DNA of 36,946 bases. Source: Alphaproteobacteria bacterium. GTDB taxonomy: Bacteria > Pseudomonadota > Alphaproteobacteria > UBA2136 > UBA6156. A program made the position numbers and the translations under genes. Shown here piece after piece: positions 24,691 to 32,910 of the stretch. The notes below the pieces were generated by a model. The model had not been told where the DNA came from and did not search any database. It saw only the letters and a program-made list of their open reading frames with translations. Location: positions 1-36,946 of the forward strand of contig JAIXUT010000090.1 of the NCBI GenBank assembly GCA_027483385.1. Reading direction: 5' to 3'. Each line of letters opens with the position of its first letter. Positions within the stretch are counted from its first letter, which is position 1.

Positions 24691-25536
24691 ATGATTGGCG
24701 TGTTTGACAGTGGCCACGGCGGCCTGACGATTTTTCGGGAACTGACCGCGCGGTTCCCGAAGCTTAGTTGGATGTACTACGGCGACCACGCCAACGCGCC
24801 TTACGGCAACCGCGCGGGCACTGAAGTGGTGGATTTAACCCAGGCCGCGGTGGCCAAGCTGTTTCTGGCGGGCTGCAAGCTGGTGATTTTAGGCTGCAAT
24901 ACTGCTACCGCGGTGGCGGGAAAAACCTTGCAACAAACCTGGTTGCCGCACGTGAACGCGCAGCGGCCTGGGCACCGCGTGTTGGGGATTATCGCGCCGA
25001 CCGTGGAAGCCGTCACCCAGACCCCTTGGCACGTCAAGGAGCCTGTGTTTCCGCAAAAATATAACACCGATACTGTGGCCTTGTTTGCCACCCAAGTCAC
25101 AGTCAACAGCGGCGTGTACGAGGCCGAAATTGCCAAGCGCTGCCCGCAGGTGCGGGTGCTGAAAATGGCCTGCCCGAAGCTGGTGCCGCTGATTGAAGCG
25201 GGGGCGCCGCAGGCCGACCTTGCCGCCGCTGTGACCGACTACGTGGTGGCTTTGCTGGCAACTACCGAGATTGCACCCGCCTACGCCATTTTGGGCTGCA
25301 CGCACTATCCTTTAGTGGCGCAGCATTTTCGGGCCGCATTACCGCCGGCCACCCGGTTGCTGAATCAGCCTTTGGCGGTGGCCAATGCGCTGGAAGATTA
25401 CTTTGTCCGCCATCCCGAGGTGGCCAGCGGTGCCCATGCGGGGCTGATTCAGTACTTTACCAGCGGCGAAGTAGGGGAAGTTTCCCGCGTGGCGGAACTG
25501 TTTTTGGGGGCGCCCGTGCGGTTTGGGAAGTTGTAG
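24691..25536 (+). CDS. murI: Glutamate racemase
   Basis: MurI converts L-glutamate to D-glutamate for the second residue of the peptidoglycan stem peptide, which MurD adds. The 281-residue cytosolic enzyme has the N-terminal VFDSGHGGLT with catalytic D6/S7, catalytic C69 in GCNTATA and C203/H205 in GCTHYP. A longer loop than usual (about 112-140, HVKEPVFPQKYNTDTV) lies between the lobes. The start has AGGATT upstream. It is convergent with bamD, with only 9 bp between the two stops. Confidence 0.97.
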   Translation: MIGVFDSGHGGLTIFRELTARFPKLSWMYYGDHANAPYGNRAGTEVVDLTQAAVAKLFLAGCKLVILGCNTATAVAGKTLQQTWLPHVNAQRPGHRVLGIIAPTVEAVTQTPWHVKEPVFPQKYNTDTVALFATQVTVNSGVYEAEIAKRCPQVRVLKMACPKLVPLIEAGAPQADLAAAVTDYVVALLATTEIAPAYAILGCTHYPLVAQHFRAALPPATRLLNQPLAVANALEDYFVRHPEVASGAHAGLIQYFTSGEVGEVSRVAELFLGAPVRFGKL

Positions 25537-25545
25537 GGGTTAAGC

Positions 25546-26358
25546 CTAAAACAAATCTTCCACGCCGCGTTTTAACTTTTGGGCCCAGGTGGCGCGTTGG
25601 CCTTTGGGGGCGAGATTTTGGCCCGTAAGCAGGTCGTAGGCTTTGGCGTACCAGTCACTGTTGGGGTAGTTATAGCCCAAAATTGCGCCCGCCCGCTGGG
25701 CTTCATCGGTTACGCCTAAGCTCAGGTAGCTTTCCACCAGGCGGTACAGCGCTTCTGGCGCTTGTGTGGTGGTTTGGTAATCCTTCACCACGGCCTTGAA
25801 GCGGTTAATGGCGGCCAAGGGCTGCTGCTGTTGTTGGTAAAAGCGCCCCACCACCATTTCGCGGCCTGCCAGGTGGTCTTCAGTCAGGGTAAGTTTTAAT
25901 TTGGCATCTTGGGCATATTTGCTGGTCGGGAAGCGGTTCACCACTTCCTGAAACGCATCGCGCGCCAGGCGGGTTTGCGCTTGGTCGCGCATCACGTCGG
26001 TGAGGCGGTTGTAGTGGTTCAGGCCCTTTAAGTAGAACGCGTAGGGCAAGTCGGGGTGGCCAGGGTTTTGCCGAATAAAGCGCTCGAGGCTGACGTTGCT
26101 TTCCTCAAAATTACCGGCCTTGTATTCGGTGTAGGCCTCCATAATTTGCGCCCGGGTGGCCCAGCCGCTGTAGGGGTATTGGCGCTCCAGCTCGGCGAAC
26201 TGGTGGGCTGCAGCGTCGTAGTTGCCTTTTTGCAGGGCGTCCATGCCATCGTTGTACAGGCTGCCGATGGTCCCCGTCAGCTCGCCTTCGGGCTTGGCGG
26301 TGGCGCACCCCACGAGCAGGCAAGCAACCATGGATACACCCATAAGTTTAAAAAACAC
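25546..26358 (-). CDS. bamD: Outer-membrane assembly lipoprotein BamD
   Basis: BamD is the essential lipoprotein of the BAM complex that inserts beta-barrels into the outer membrane. The product has lipobox LLVGC (Cys about residue 18). About five TPR repeats follow (YNDGMDALQKGNYDAAAHQF, RFIRQNPGHPDLPYAFY, FQEVVNRFPTSKYAQDA, EALYRLVESYLSLG). The start is uncertain: GTG 26358 gives MFFKLMGVSMVACLLVGC, ATG 26343 is shorter and the open frame reaches 26496. The longer versions would run through a 10-bp hairpin at 26402-26429 and put extra residues before the signal, so I prefer 26358. It ends beside convergent murI. Confidence 0.93.
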   Translation of the reverse strand: MFFKLMGVSMVACLLVGCATAKPEGELTGTIGSLYNDGMDALQKGNYDAAAHQFAELERQYPYSGWATRAQIMEAYTEYKAGNFEESNVSLERFIRQNPGHPDLPYAFYLKGLNHYNRLTDVMRDQAQTRLARDAFQEVVNRFPTSKYAQDAKLKLTLTEDHLAGREMVVGRFYQQQQQPLAAINRFKAVVKDYQTTTQAPEALYRLVESYLSLGVTDEAQRAGAILGYNYPNSDWYAKAYDLLTGQNLAPKGQRATWAQKLKRGVEDLF

Positions 26359-26473
26359 ATCAGGCCGAGAAAATTTTTCATGTTTCTCCGCAGCCTGAGC
26401 ACCGCAAGCGTACAAATAAGTACGTGCGGAGCGGAGGGCAAGGAAAACTGAAAAATTAGCCGGCATCATGTGT

Positions 26474-27253
26474 TTAAGAATAGAAGCGGTACGCATTACG
26501 GCCTGCCTTTTTCACGGCATACATGGTTTCATCGGCGGCCTGCATCAGGGCTTCCACCGTGGCGCCATCGGTCGGAGCCACGGTAATGCCGATACTGCCA
26601 CCGATTTTGATGCGGGTATTGTTCACCCACATCGGTTCGTTCAGTAAATCCAGCACCTTTTGGGCCCGTTCTTCGATCAGGGCTTTATCGTTCATGCCGT
26701 AAAAGACAATCAAAAATTCATCGCCGCCCAAGCGGGCCACGGTGTCGTTTTCGCGCACGCAGCTGTTCATCAGCTCGGCCACTTTCAGCAGCACGGCATC
26801 GCCCATTTCGTGGCCGTACTGGTCGTTCACGGGTTTAAACTTGTCGAGGTCGATGTAAAACAGTGCCAGCGGTTGATTGCGCTTGAAGGCACTTTCGAGC
26901 TTGCTAAGCACCCCACGGCGGTTGGCGAGGCCCGTTAAGGGGTCGGAATTGGCTTGCTGGGTGGCTTTGTCGTGCTTGCCCAGGCGGTTGATGGCGGCAG
27001 TCAGGTTGCCGAGCTCATCGATGCGCGGAGTGGCCACCGCTTCAGGCTGCAGACCGCTTTCCAGCTTTTCCACCTGTTGGCGCAGCTGACGGGCCAAGGC
27101 AGCGTCGGCCTGCACCAGCAGCAAGGCCACGCCGTACATGCCGCCTGCAGTGACCAATAAGCCTAGCAGAGGATGCGTGAATAACCCGAGCGCAATCCCC
27201 ACCAGTGCGGCTGCGCCCATCGGCACGGAAAGCCGCTGTACCATCGTTTTCAT
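26474..27253 (-). CDS. Diguanylate cyclase (GGDEF) in the division cluster
   Basis: The 259-residue protein has two membrane spans (about 12-27 and 30-47), a helical linker (about 50-100) and a GGDEF domain (about 101-259). The catalytic motif GGDEF is at 176-180, FYIDLDKFKPVND binds metal and nucleotide, and the inhibitory I-site REND is at 167-170. It is therefore predicted to make c-di-GMP with product inhibition. It lies 74 bp downstream of ftsQ and upstream of bamD on the same strand, probably read from the division transcript. No ribosome site is clear. No sensory domain is visible beyond the membrane part. Confidence 0.94.
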   Translation of the reverse strand: MKTMVQRLSVPMGAAALVGIALGLFTHPLLGLLVTAGGMYGVALLLVQADAALARQLRQQVEKLESGLQPEAVATPRIDELGNLTAAINRLGKHDKATQQANSDPLTGLANRRGVLSKLESAFKRNQPLALFYIDLDKFKPVNDQYGHEMGDAVLLKVAELMNSCVRENDTVARLGGDEFLIVFYGMNDKALIEERAQKVLDLLNEPMWVNNTRIKIGGSIGITVAPTDGATVEALMQAADETMYAVKKAGRNAYRFYS

Positions 27254-27327
27254 GAAAACAAGCTAACGAATCGCGCCTTGGGCTGCAAGCGGCAAAACGG
27301 TCACGCTGCCGAGGCGTAAGGCATCGT

Positions 27328-28284
27328 TTAGTTGGCGCTGGAGGCGCTGACGTGAGAGGCAGGCTTCAGGTTGGTCACGGGGGTGACCGCCACAGTGGCA
27401 GGCAGGCGCAGAATAATCCGATCCGGCAGGCGTAAATCTACCACACCGTCATTTAAGGTTAACACATGCCGCGCAGCTTCGAGGCGCACCAGCAATTCAA
27501 TGCCTTCCTGTACGCGGCCTGCTGGCAGCATCACTGTCACGCCGCTGACAAAGCGTAAATCCCAACGGCGTTCGCCCACCCAGCTGGCTTCGCGCAGTTG
27601 TAGCAATAAATTGGGGTATGGTTGCAGGCGGGCAAAAAGCTCGCTGGCGTGGTTGGGTGCGCCTTCGCCTTGTAATAACGGCAGCCCGACAAACGCGTTG
27701 GCGGTATCGGCCACCACCGGCGCGCCCTGCGCATTGAGCACAAAAACCACACTGCCTGAAATTGCGCGCGCCAGCGGCACGTGTTCGTAAATTTGTACTT
27801 TCACCGTGGCAGGCAATTGGCGCTCCACGCTGGCCAGCCGCACCCAGGGCAACTGCTCGATGCGCGCCTTGGCGGCGCTGGCATCGAAGCCTACCAGGCT
27901 GCTGCCACGCCCGAGGCCCAAGCTGTTTAATAAATCGGCCTGGGCGGTATGGGTAAGGCCTGTCACTTCAATTTTTTGTACCGTGGCGCCCGTGGCTTCG
28001 GCGATGGCGGTGGTAACTTTATCGTTTAGCCAACTGCGGTTATCCCACGCCCAAAAGCCGCCCCCCAGCAGTGCCAGTAACAACACCGATTGCCGAATGC
28101 TGGCCCAAGGCCATTGGCCTACGCGGGCTTCCAATCCTGCCAAGCGTTGCCGCCAGGCGGGCAGGGGTTTGGGTGCCGATTTATCGAGGCGCGTTTCGCC
28201 TGTGGCGGCACTCATGGCTTCGCGCCGAATTTCGGCATTTTGGAAGAGATCGCCTAAACTTTCGCGCTCGAATGGTTTGGTCAT
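27328..28284 (-). CDS. ftsQ: Cell division protein FtsQ
   Basis: FtsQ is the bitopic inner-membrane protein linking early and late division proteins. The 318-residue product has a long cytoplasmic N-terminus, one membrane span (about 65-81), a POTRA domain (about 100-172; VQKIEVTGLTHTAQADLLN, ARIEQLPWVRLASVERQLP) and a beta domain to residue ~290. The start overlaps the murB stop by 4 bases (ATGA), indicating coupled translation. It is normally followed by ftsA; here the next gene is a GGDEF protein. Confidence 0.93.
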   Translation of the reverse strand: MTKPFERESLGDLFQNAEIRREAMSAATGETRLDKSAPKPLPAWRQRLAGLEARVGQWPWASIRQSVLLLALLGGGFWAWDNRSWLNDKVTTAIAEATGATVQKIEVTGLTHTAQADLLNSLGLGRGSSLVGFDASAAKARIEQLPWVRLASVERQLPATVKVQIYEHVPLARAISGSVVFVLNAQGAPVVADTANAFVGLPLLQGEGAPNHASELFARLQPYPNLLLQLREASWVGERRWDLRFVSGVTVMLPAGRVQEGIELLVRLEAARHVLTLNDGVVDLRLPDRIILRLPATVAVTPVTNLKPASHVSASSAN

Positions 28285-29282
28285 GCCATACTTCCCCCCA
28301 CACGTTCTCCGACAAACCTTACCTCACGTTGCATGGTGATGCCAAGGGTTGCCAGCACGGCGGCTTCCACGCGCACCGAAAGCCGTTCCATCTCGGTGGC
28401 TGTGGCGCTGTGGCCTTCTTTGAGGCCAAGGTTGACAAAAAAATTGCAGTGCTGCTCGCTCACTTGCGCGCCACCTTCGCGCCAGCCACGGCAGCCTGCG
28501 GCTTCCACCACCCGCCAGGCATTGATGACCTCGCCGACGTTGCATTCAGGCCAAAACCGTTGCAACTGCAGGTGGTTTTCGGGCGTGACTGGTACGTTTT
28601 TAAACCAGCTGCCCGAGGAAGGCAGGTGCAGTGGCTGGCTGGTGCTGCGGGCGTGGTTAATCTCGCGCATCTGTTGCCGAATGGCTTCCTTATCGCCCAC
28701 CGTAAGCTGCCACCGCGCCGCCTTGTACAGCCAGCCTTCAGGCAACACCGTGCCACGGTAGCGGGGCTGCACAAAACTTGGGGCTTCAACGATTTCTTGG
28801 CCACGGTCATTGAGTAAAATAACTTCCGCAATGGTGTTGAAAGTTTCGTGGCCATAGGCCCCTGCGTTCATGCGCAACGCACCACCAATGCTGCCTGGAA
28901 TGCCACCAAAAAATGCCAGCCCCGCCAGCCCGGCTTCGCGCGCCGCCCGTGCCACGGTGCCGCAGGCGGCGCCAGCTTCGGCATAGATGCTGGTGCCCTG
29001 CACCTCTATTGAATCGCAGCCCTTGCCCAGTGGCACCACCAGCCCGGCAATGCCGCCATCATTCACGACCATGTTGCTACCTTTTCCAAGCAGCGTGAAG
29101 GGGATGGCATGCGTGGTGACAAAGGCCCGCAGCGCTGCCACTTGCGCCCAATTTTCACATGGTGCCCACACCTGGGCAGGGCCACCGACTTGAATGGTGG
29201 TTTCGGGCGCCAACGGGTAATTGCACACATAAGCTGGGCCAGCAGGTAGTTCGACAAACCAGGGGGGTGTGGGCCAGTTCAT
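28281..29282 (-). CDS. murB: UDP-N-acetylenolpyruvoylglucosamine reductase
   Basis: MurB uses FAD and NADPH to reduce UDP-GlcNAc-enolpyruvate to UDP-MurNAc. The 333-residue enzyme has the FAD domain (TTIQVGGPAQVW, LLGKGSNMVVNDGG, FFGGIPGSIGGALRMNAGAYG) and the C-terminal domain with SSGSWFKN and GGAQVSEQHCNFFVN. A roughly 20-residue insert (about 240-262, ENHLQLQRFWPECNVGEV) separates them compared with shorter family members. It is tightly packed: the start is 15 bp after the murC stop, and ftsQ overlaps by 4 bases. Confidence 0.97.
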   Translation of the reverse strand: MNWPTPPWFVELPAGPAYVCNYPLAPETTIQVGGPAQVWAPCENWAQVAALRAFVTTHAIPFTLLGKGSNMVVNDGGIAGLVVPLGKGCDSIEVQGTSIYAEAGAACGTVARAAREAGLAGLAFFGGIPGSIGGALRMNAGAYGHETFNTIAEVILLNDRGQEIVEAPSFVQPRYRGTVLPEGWLYKAARWQLTVGDKEAIRQQMREINHARSTSQPLHLPSSGSWFKNVPVTPENHLQLQRFWPECNVGEVINAWRVVEAAGCRGWREGGAQVSEQHCNFFVNLGLKEGHSATATEMERLSVRVEAAVLATLGITMQREVRFVGERVGGSMA

Positions 29283-29297
29283 GGTTTGGTTTATATT

Positions 29298-30698
29298 TTA
29301 GTGCGCGTGCGGGGCGGCCAAGTGCTTGGCGTAGTCGGTAATGTTCCCTGCGCCGAGGCACAGGATGGCATCACCAGTTTCCAGCCCTAAGCTATGCAAG
29401 GCGGTATTGAGGCCCGCTTCGTCATTCACCACCATCACGTGGTCGGGCAGGCCTGTGGCTTCCATGCGTTCGGCCAGGGCGGTGTGGGTGATACCAGTAA
29501 TTGGCGCTTCGCCCGCGCTGTACACGGGCAAAAGAATTGCCACGTCGGCCACCTTGGCGCAGGTGGCAAATTCGTCGATTAAATCGCGCAGGCGGGTAAA
29601 GCGGTGAGGCTGAATTACGGCCACCACGCGGCCTGGATAAACCTGTTTGGCGGCGGCAATGGTGGTGGCAATTTCGGTGGGGTGGTGGCCGTAGTCATCA
29701 ATCACGGCCGCGCCATGGAAGGTGCCGACCAAGCTAAAGCGCCGCCCCACGCCTTGAAAGGTTTTCAGCCCCTCGGCGGCCTTGGTTAAGTCGGTGCTCA
29801 GGTACTGCGCCACCGCCAGGGCGGCCAGGCTGTTGAGCACATAATGCGTGCCTGGCAGGGCAATTTCCACGTTATCCAGCACGCCGCCACGCAGGGTGCA
29901 ATCCATCACCATTCCCGCCTTACGTGGGTGGAATTCATTCACGACACAGTCGGCCAGTTCGTCTTGGCCGTAGGTGGTCACGTCGTTGCTGAGCAAGCTT
30001 GCCATAATTTGCAGGTTGGGGTCATCGGCACAGAGCACGGCCAGTTCGGCACTGGCAGCAAATTGGCGAAACGCTTCAATCAATTTGGCTTCCGTACCAT
30101 AGGTTTCCATATGTTCGGGTTCGATGTTGGTGACCACCGCAATGGTAGGTGCAAGTTTAAGAAAACTGGCGTCGCTTTCATCGGCTTCTACCACCAGCCA
30201 ATCGCCAACTTTGGGGGGTAATTTTGCGTTGGTGCCAAGGGCGTTTAGCACGCCGCCATTGATGATGCCGACAGCCACCCCTGCCGCCTGCAGCACAGAG
30301 AAAATTAAAGCCGTGGTGCTGGTTTTGCCGTGGGTGCCAGAAACTGCCACGGTTTGATAATTTTGCATAATCGCAGCAAGCACTTCGGCGCGGTGCACCA
30401 CGGTTTGGCCCCGGGCCTGGGCCTGCACCAGTTCTGGGTTGTTGGCTTGAATGGCGGTGCTGACCACCACCGTGGCGTTGGCGGACACTTGGGCTGCGGC
30501 GTGGCTGCGGAATACGTTCACGCCGTGTTGTTCCAGCCGCGCGTAATCGGCTTTGCTGCCGCTGTCGGAACCCGACACCACGGCGCCTTGCTGGGCCAGC
30601 ACTTCAGCCAGGCCACTCATGCCAATGCCGCCCACCCCAATGAAGTGCAGCACTTGCCCGCGGGCGGGCTTGCCAAACAGATTAAATACCTTCGCCAT
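29298..30698 (-). CDS. murC: UDP-N-acetylmuramate--L-alanine ligase
   Basis: MurC adds L-alanine to UDP-MurNAc with ATP. The 466-residue product shows the N-terminal HFIGVGGIGMSG nucleotide-sugar fold, the ATP loop GTHGKTST (121-128), EADESDASFL, DDYGHHPTEI and QPHRFTR. Start 30698 is chosen because AAGGAAC lies upstream and the length is normal; the open frame continues into murG. It overlaps the murG end by 17 bp. Confidence 0.97.
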   Translation of the reverse strand: MAKVFNLFGKPARGQVLHFIGVGGIGMSGLAEVLAQQGAVVSGSDSGSKADYARLEQHGVNVFRSHAAAQVSANATVVVSTAIQANNPELVQAQARGQTVVHRAEVLAAIMQNYQTVAVSGTHGKTSTTALIFSVLQAAGVAVGIINGGVLNALGTNAKLPPKVGDWLVVEADESDASFLKLAPTIAVVTNIEPEHMETYGTEAKLIEAFRQFAASAELAVLCADDPNLQIMASLLSNDVTTYGQDELADCVVNEFHPRKAGMVMDCTLRGGVLDNVEIALPGTHYVLNSLAALAVAQYLSTDLTKAAEGLKTFQGVGRRFSLVGTFHGAAVIDDYGHHPTEIATTIAAAKQVYPGRVVAVIQPHRFTRLRDLIDEFATCAKVADVAILLPVYSAGEAPITGITHTALAERMEATGLPDHVMVVNDEAGLNTALHSLGLETGDAILCLGAGNITDYAKHLAAPHAH

Positions 30699-31791
30699 AT
30701 GCGGTTCCTTCCATAACTTCCTCAATGTGGTTGGCGACAGTGCGCACGGCCTCTGGGCGGCCCAGAGTGCGCGCAGCGGCGGCCATTTGCTGTAATTTGG
30801 CCTCTTCTTGCCATAAAGCGCGTAAATGCACCAGCAGGTTGGCAGGGGTAAAATAGGCCTGCGGCAGCACCAGGGCTGCGCCCGCGCTTTCGGCCACGGC
30901 GGCATTTAGCTTTTGGTGGCCGTCGGCCAGTTCCAGCGGCACGTAAATGGCAGGCAGGCCAAACAGCGCGGCCTCCAGCAACGTGCCCGTACCGCTGCGC
31001 GCCACCAGCAGGCTGGCGGCCTGATAGAGTTTGGGCATATCGGTAAAAAAGGGTTGCACGGTCAGGCTTTTCAGCGGCAAGCCCGCGTATTGCTGCGCCA
31101 CTTGGGCGGCATCTTCAGCCCGCACTTGCTGGGTAATATGCAACCGTTGCTGTTCGGCGGGGCTTAGGTGGCGTACTGCTTCGGGCACCACTTCGCTGAG
31201 GATCCGTGCGCCTTGACTGCCACCGAGTACCAGCAGGTGAAACTCGCCGTTGGGCAGGGCGGGCTTGGGCGTGGCCGCCACTGCTAGCAGGCTGGCGCGG
31301 AGTGGCGTGCCCGTGGTGATCATCGGCACATTAAGTTTGGGCAGGTAGCGGAGGGTTTCTTCAAACGTTAATAAAATGCGGCTGGCAAACCGTGCCAGCA
31401 GCAGGTTAGCTTTGCCAGGCAACACGTTCTGTTCGTTCAGCACAATCGGGATTTTTTTAAAACGGGCGGCAAACACCAACGCCGCACTGCCGTAACCGCC
31501 GGCACTGAACACGAGGCTGGGACGATGCTTGGCCAGTAGCCGCAGTGCTTGTAAAAACCCCCACGCCAAATAGAGCACGGCCACCCCGCGGCTCAGCCAG
31601 CTGCGGTCGTTGAAGGGGGCGGCAGCCAATTGGCTTAACGGGATTTTTTCGGCCTCCACCAGTTCGGCAAATTTGGGCCCACCCAGCACAAAATGCACGC
31701 TGTGGCCGCGCCGTTGCAGTTCCTGCGCGGTGGCGATAGCGGGGAAAATATGCCCGCCACTGGCGCCGGCGGTGACAAAGATTTTGGCCAT
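30682..31791 (-). CDS. murG: MurG glycosyltransferase (lipid II synthesis)
   Basis: MurG transfers GlcNAc from UDP-GlcNAc to lipid I, making lipid II at the inner face of the membrane. The 369-residue GT-B enzyme has the N-terminal TAGASGGHIFPAIA loop (usually GGTGGH; here GASGGH), FSAGGYGSAAL, GGSQGARILSE, ARSGTGTLLEA and the UDP-GlcNAc-contacting DGHQKLNA. It starts 6 bp downstream of the ftsW stop and its last 17 bp overlap murC. Confidence 0.96.
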   Translation of the reverse strand: MAKIFVTAGASGGHIFPAIATAQELQRRGHSVHFVLGGPKFAELVEAEKIPLSQLAAAPFNDRSWLSRGVAVLYLAWGFLQALRLLAKHRPSLVFSAGGYGSAALVFAARFKKIPIVLNEQNVLPGKANLLLARFASRILLTFEETLRYLPKLNVPMITTGTPLRASLLAVAATPKPALPNGEFHLLVLGGSQGARILSEVVPEAVRHLSPAEQQRLHITQQVRAEDAAQVAQQYAGLPLKSLTVQPFFTDMPKLYQAASLLVARSGTGTLLEAALFGLPAIYVPLELADGHQKLNAAVAESAGAALVLPQAYFTPANLLVHLRALWQEEAKLQQMAAAARTLGRPEAVRTVANHIEEVMEGTAYGEGI

Positions 31792-31797
31792 CGGTGC

Positions 31798-32910
31798 TTA
31801 TATCCGCCGCGATTGTTTGCGCAACAGAGCTAATAAAAAGCCAAACACCAGGGCCATCGCAAAGGTGCTGCTACCGCCGTAACTAATGAATGGCAGGGTC
31901 ATCCCCGTGGTGGGCACGAGGTGCAATGCCACGCCGATATTCACGCAGACATGCAACGAAACCAAGGTAAGCAGGCCGCCCACCGCCAGCACCACAAAGC
32001 GGTCTTCGTGGCCCGCCACCCGCCGAAAGCCGCGTACCAGCAAGGTTAAAAACAGCGCCATCACAATCAGGCCGAGTAAAATACCAAATTCTTCCACCAG
32101 CACGGCAAAGATGAAGTCGGTATGGGCATCGGGCAAGGTTTGCTTCACCACGCCTTCGCCCGCACCACGGCCAAACAGATGGCCGCTGGCAATGGCTTCG
32201 CTGGCTTGATCTATCTGGTAGGTATCGGAGCTGTCGGGGTTGATGAAGCGGTCGAGCCGGTCGCGAATGTGCGGAAACAATACGTAGCTTAAAGCGGCCA
32301 CGCACAGGCCGAGACCGACCAGTGGCGCAAGCCACAGTAGTGGCATTCCAGCCAAAAATACTTGCGCAAACCACACCACCCCCATCGCCAGCGCCATGCC
32401 GAAATTGGGCTGCATGATGACGGGGATCCCCACCAGTGCCATCAGCGCAATGCTGATAAAAAAGCCGCGCGTGCGCTGCTTCATACCATCGGCGGCCAGC
32501 AGCCAGGCGGTGGTGAGAATCAGGCCCGGTTTTAAAAATTCGGTGGGCTGCACTGTCTGGCCAAACAATGAAAGCCAGCGGCGCGCGCCTTTGACCTCCA
32601 CACCCATCACGAAGGTTAGAACCAACCCTACGTAGGCCAATAGCAGCAACATGAACCCTACCCGCCGCACGCCGTGGGGCCGCAGTATGGTCATGGCCAG
32701 CATGGCACCGAGCGCCGCCAGTAAAAACAGGTAATGCCGCAGGCCAAAGTAATAGGGGCCCACACTGTAAGTTTTACTGACCGCCACGCTGGCGGTGGTG
32801 ACAGCCAAGGCGCCGACCGCCATGATAAGAATGAGTACGAGTACGCTGACGCGATCCATTTCCCACCACCATTTTACCAAGGGGTGCCGACTTTGCCGAA
32901 ACAAACTCAT
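31798..32910 (-). CDS. ftsW: Lipid II polymerase FtsW (SEDS family)
   Basis: FtsW is the septal peptidoglycan glycosyltransferase that works with the transpeptidase FtsI. The 370-residue protein has about ten membrane spans. It carries the SEDS motifs GARRWLSLFGQTVQPTEFLK, a large loop with DAHTDFIFAVLVEEFG containing the conserved Asp, and the C-terminal PFISYGGSS. The start overlaps the murD stop by 4 bases. The cluster position (murD-ftsW-murG) supports FtsW over RodA. Confidence 0.96.
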   Translation of the reverse strand: MSLFRQSRHPLVKWWWEMDRVSVLVLILIMAVGALAVTTASVAVSKTYSVGPYYFGLRHYLFLLAALGAMLAMTILRPHGVRRVGFMLLLLAYVGLVLTFVMGVEVKGARRWLSLFGQTVQPTEFLKPGLILTTAWLLAADGMKQRTRGFFISIALMALVGIPVIMQPNFGMALAMGVVWFAQVFLAGMPLLWLAPLVGLGLCVAALSYVLFPHIRDRLDRFINPDSSDTYQIDQASEAIASGHLFGRGAGEGVVKQTLPDAHTDFIFAVLVEEFGILLGLIVMALFLTLLVRGFRRVAGHEDRFVVLAVGGLLTLVSLHVCVNIGVALHLVPTTGMTLPFISYGGSSTFAMALVFGFLLALLRKQSRRI

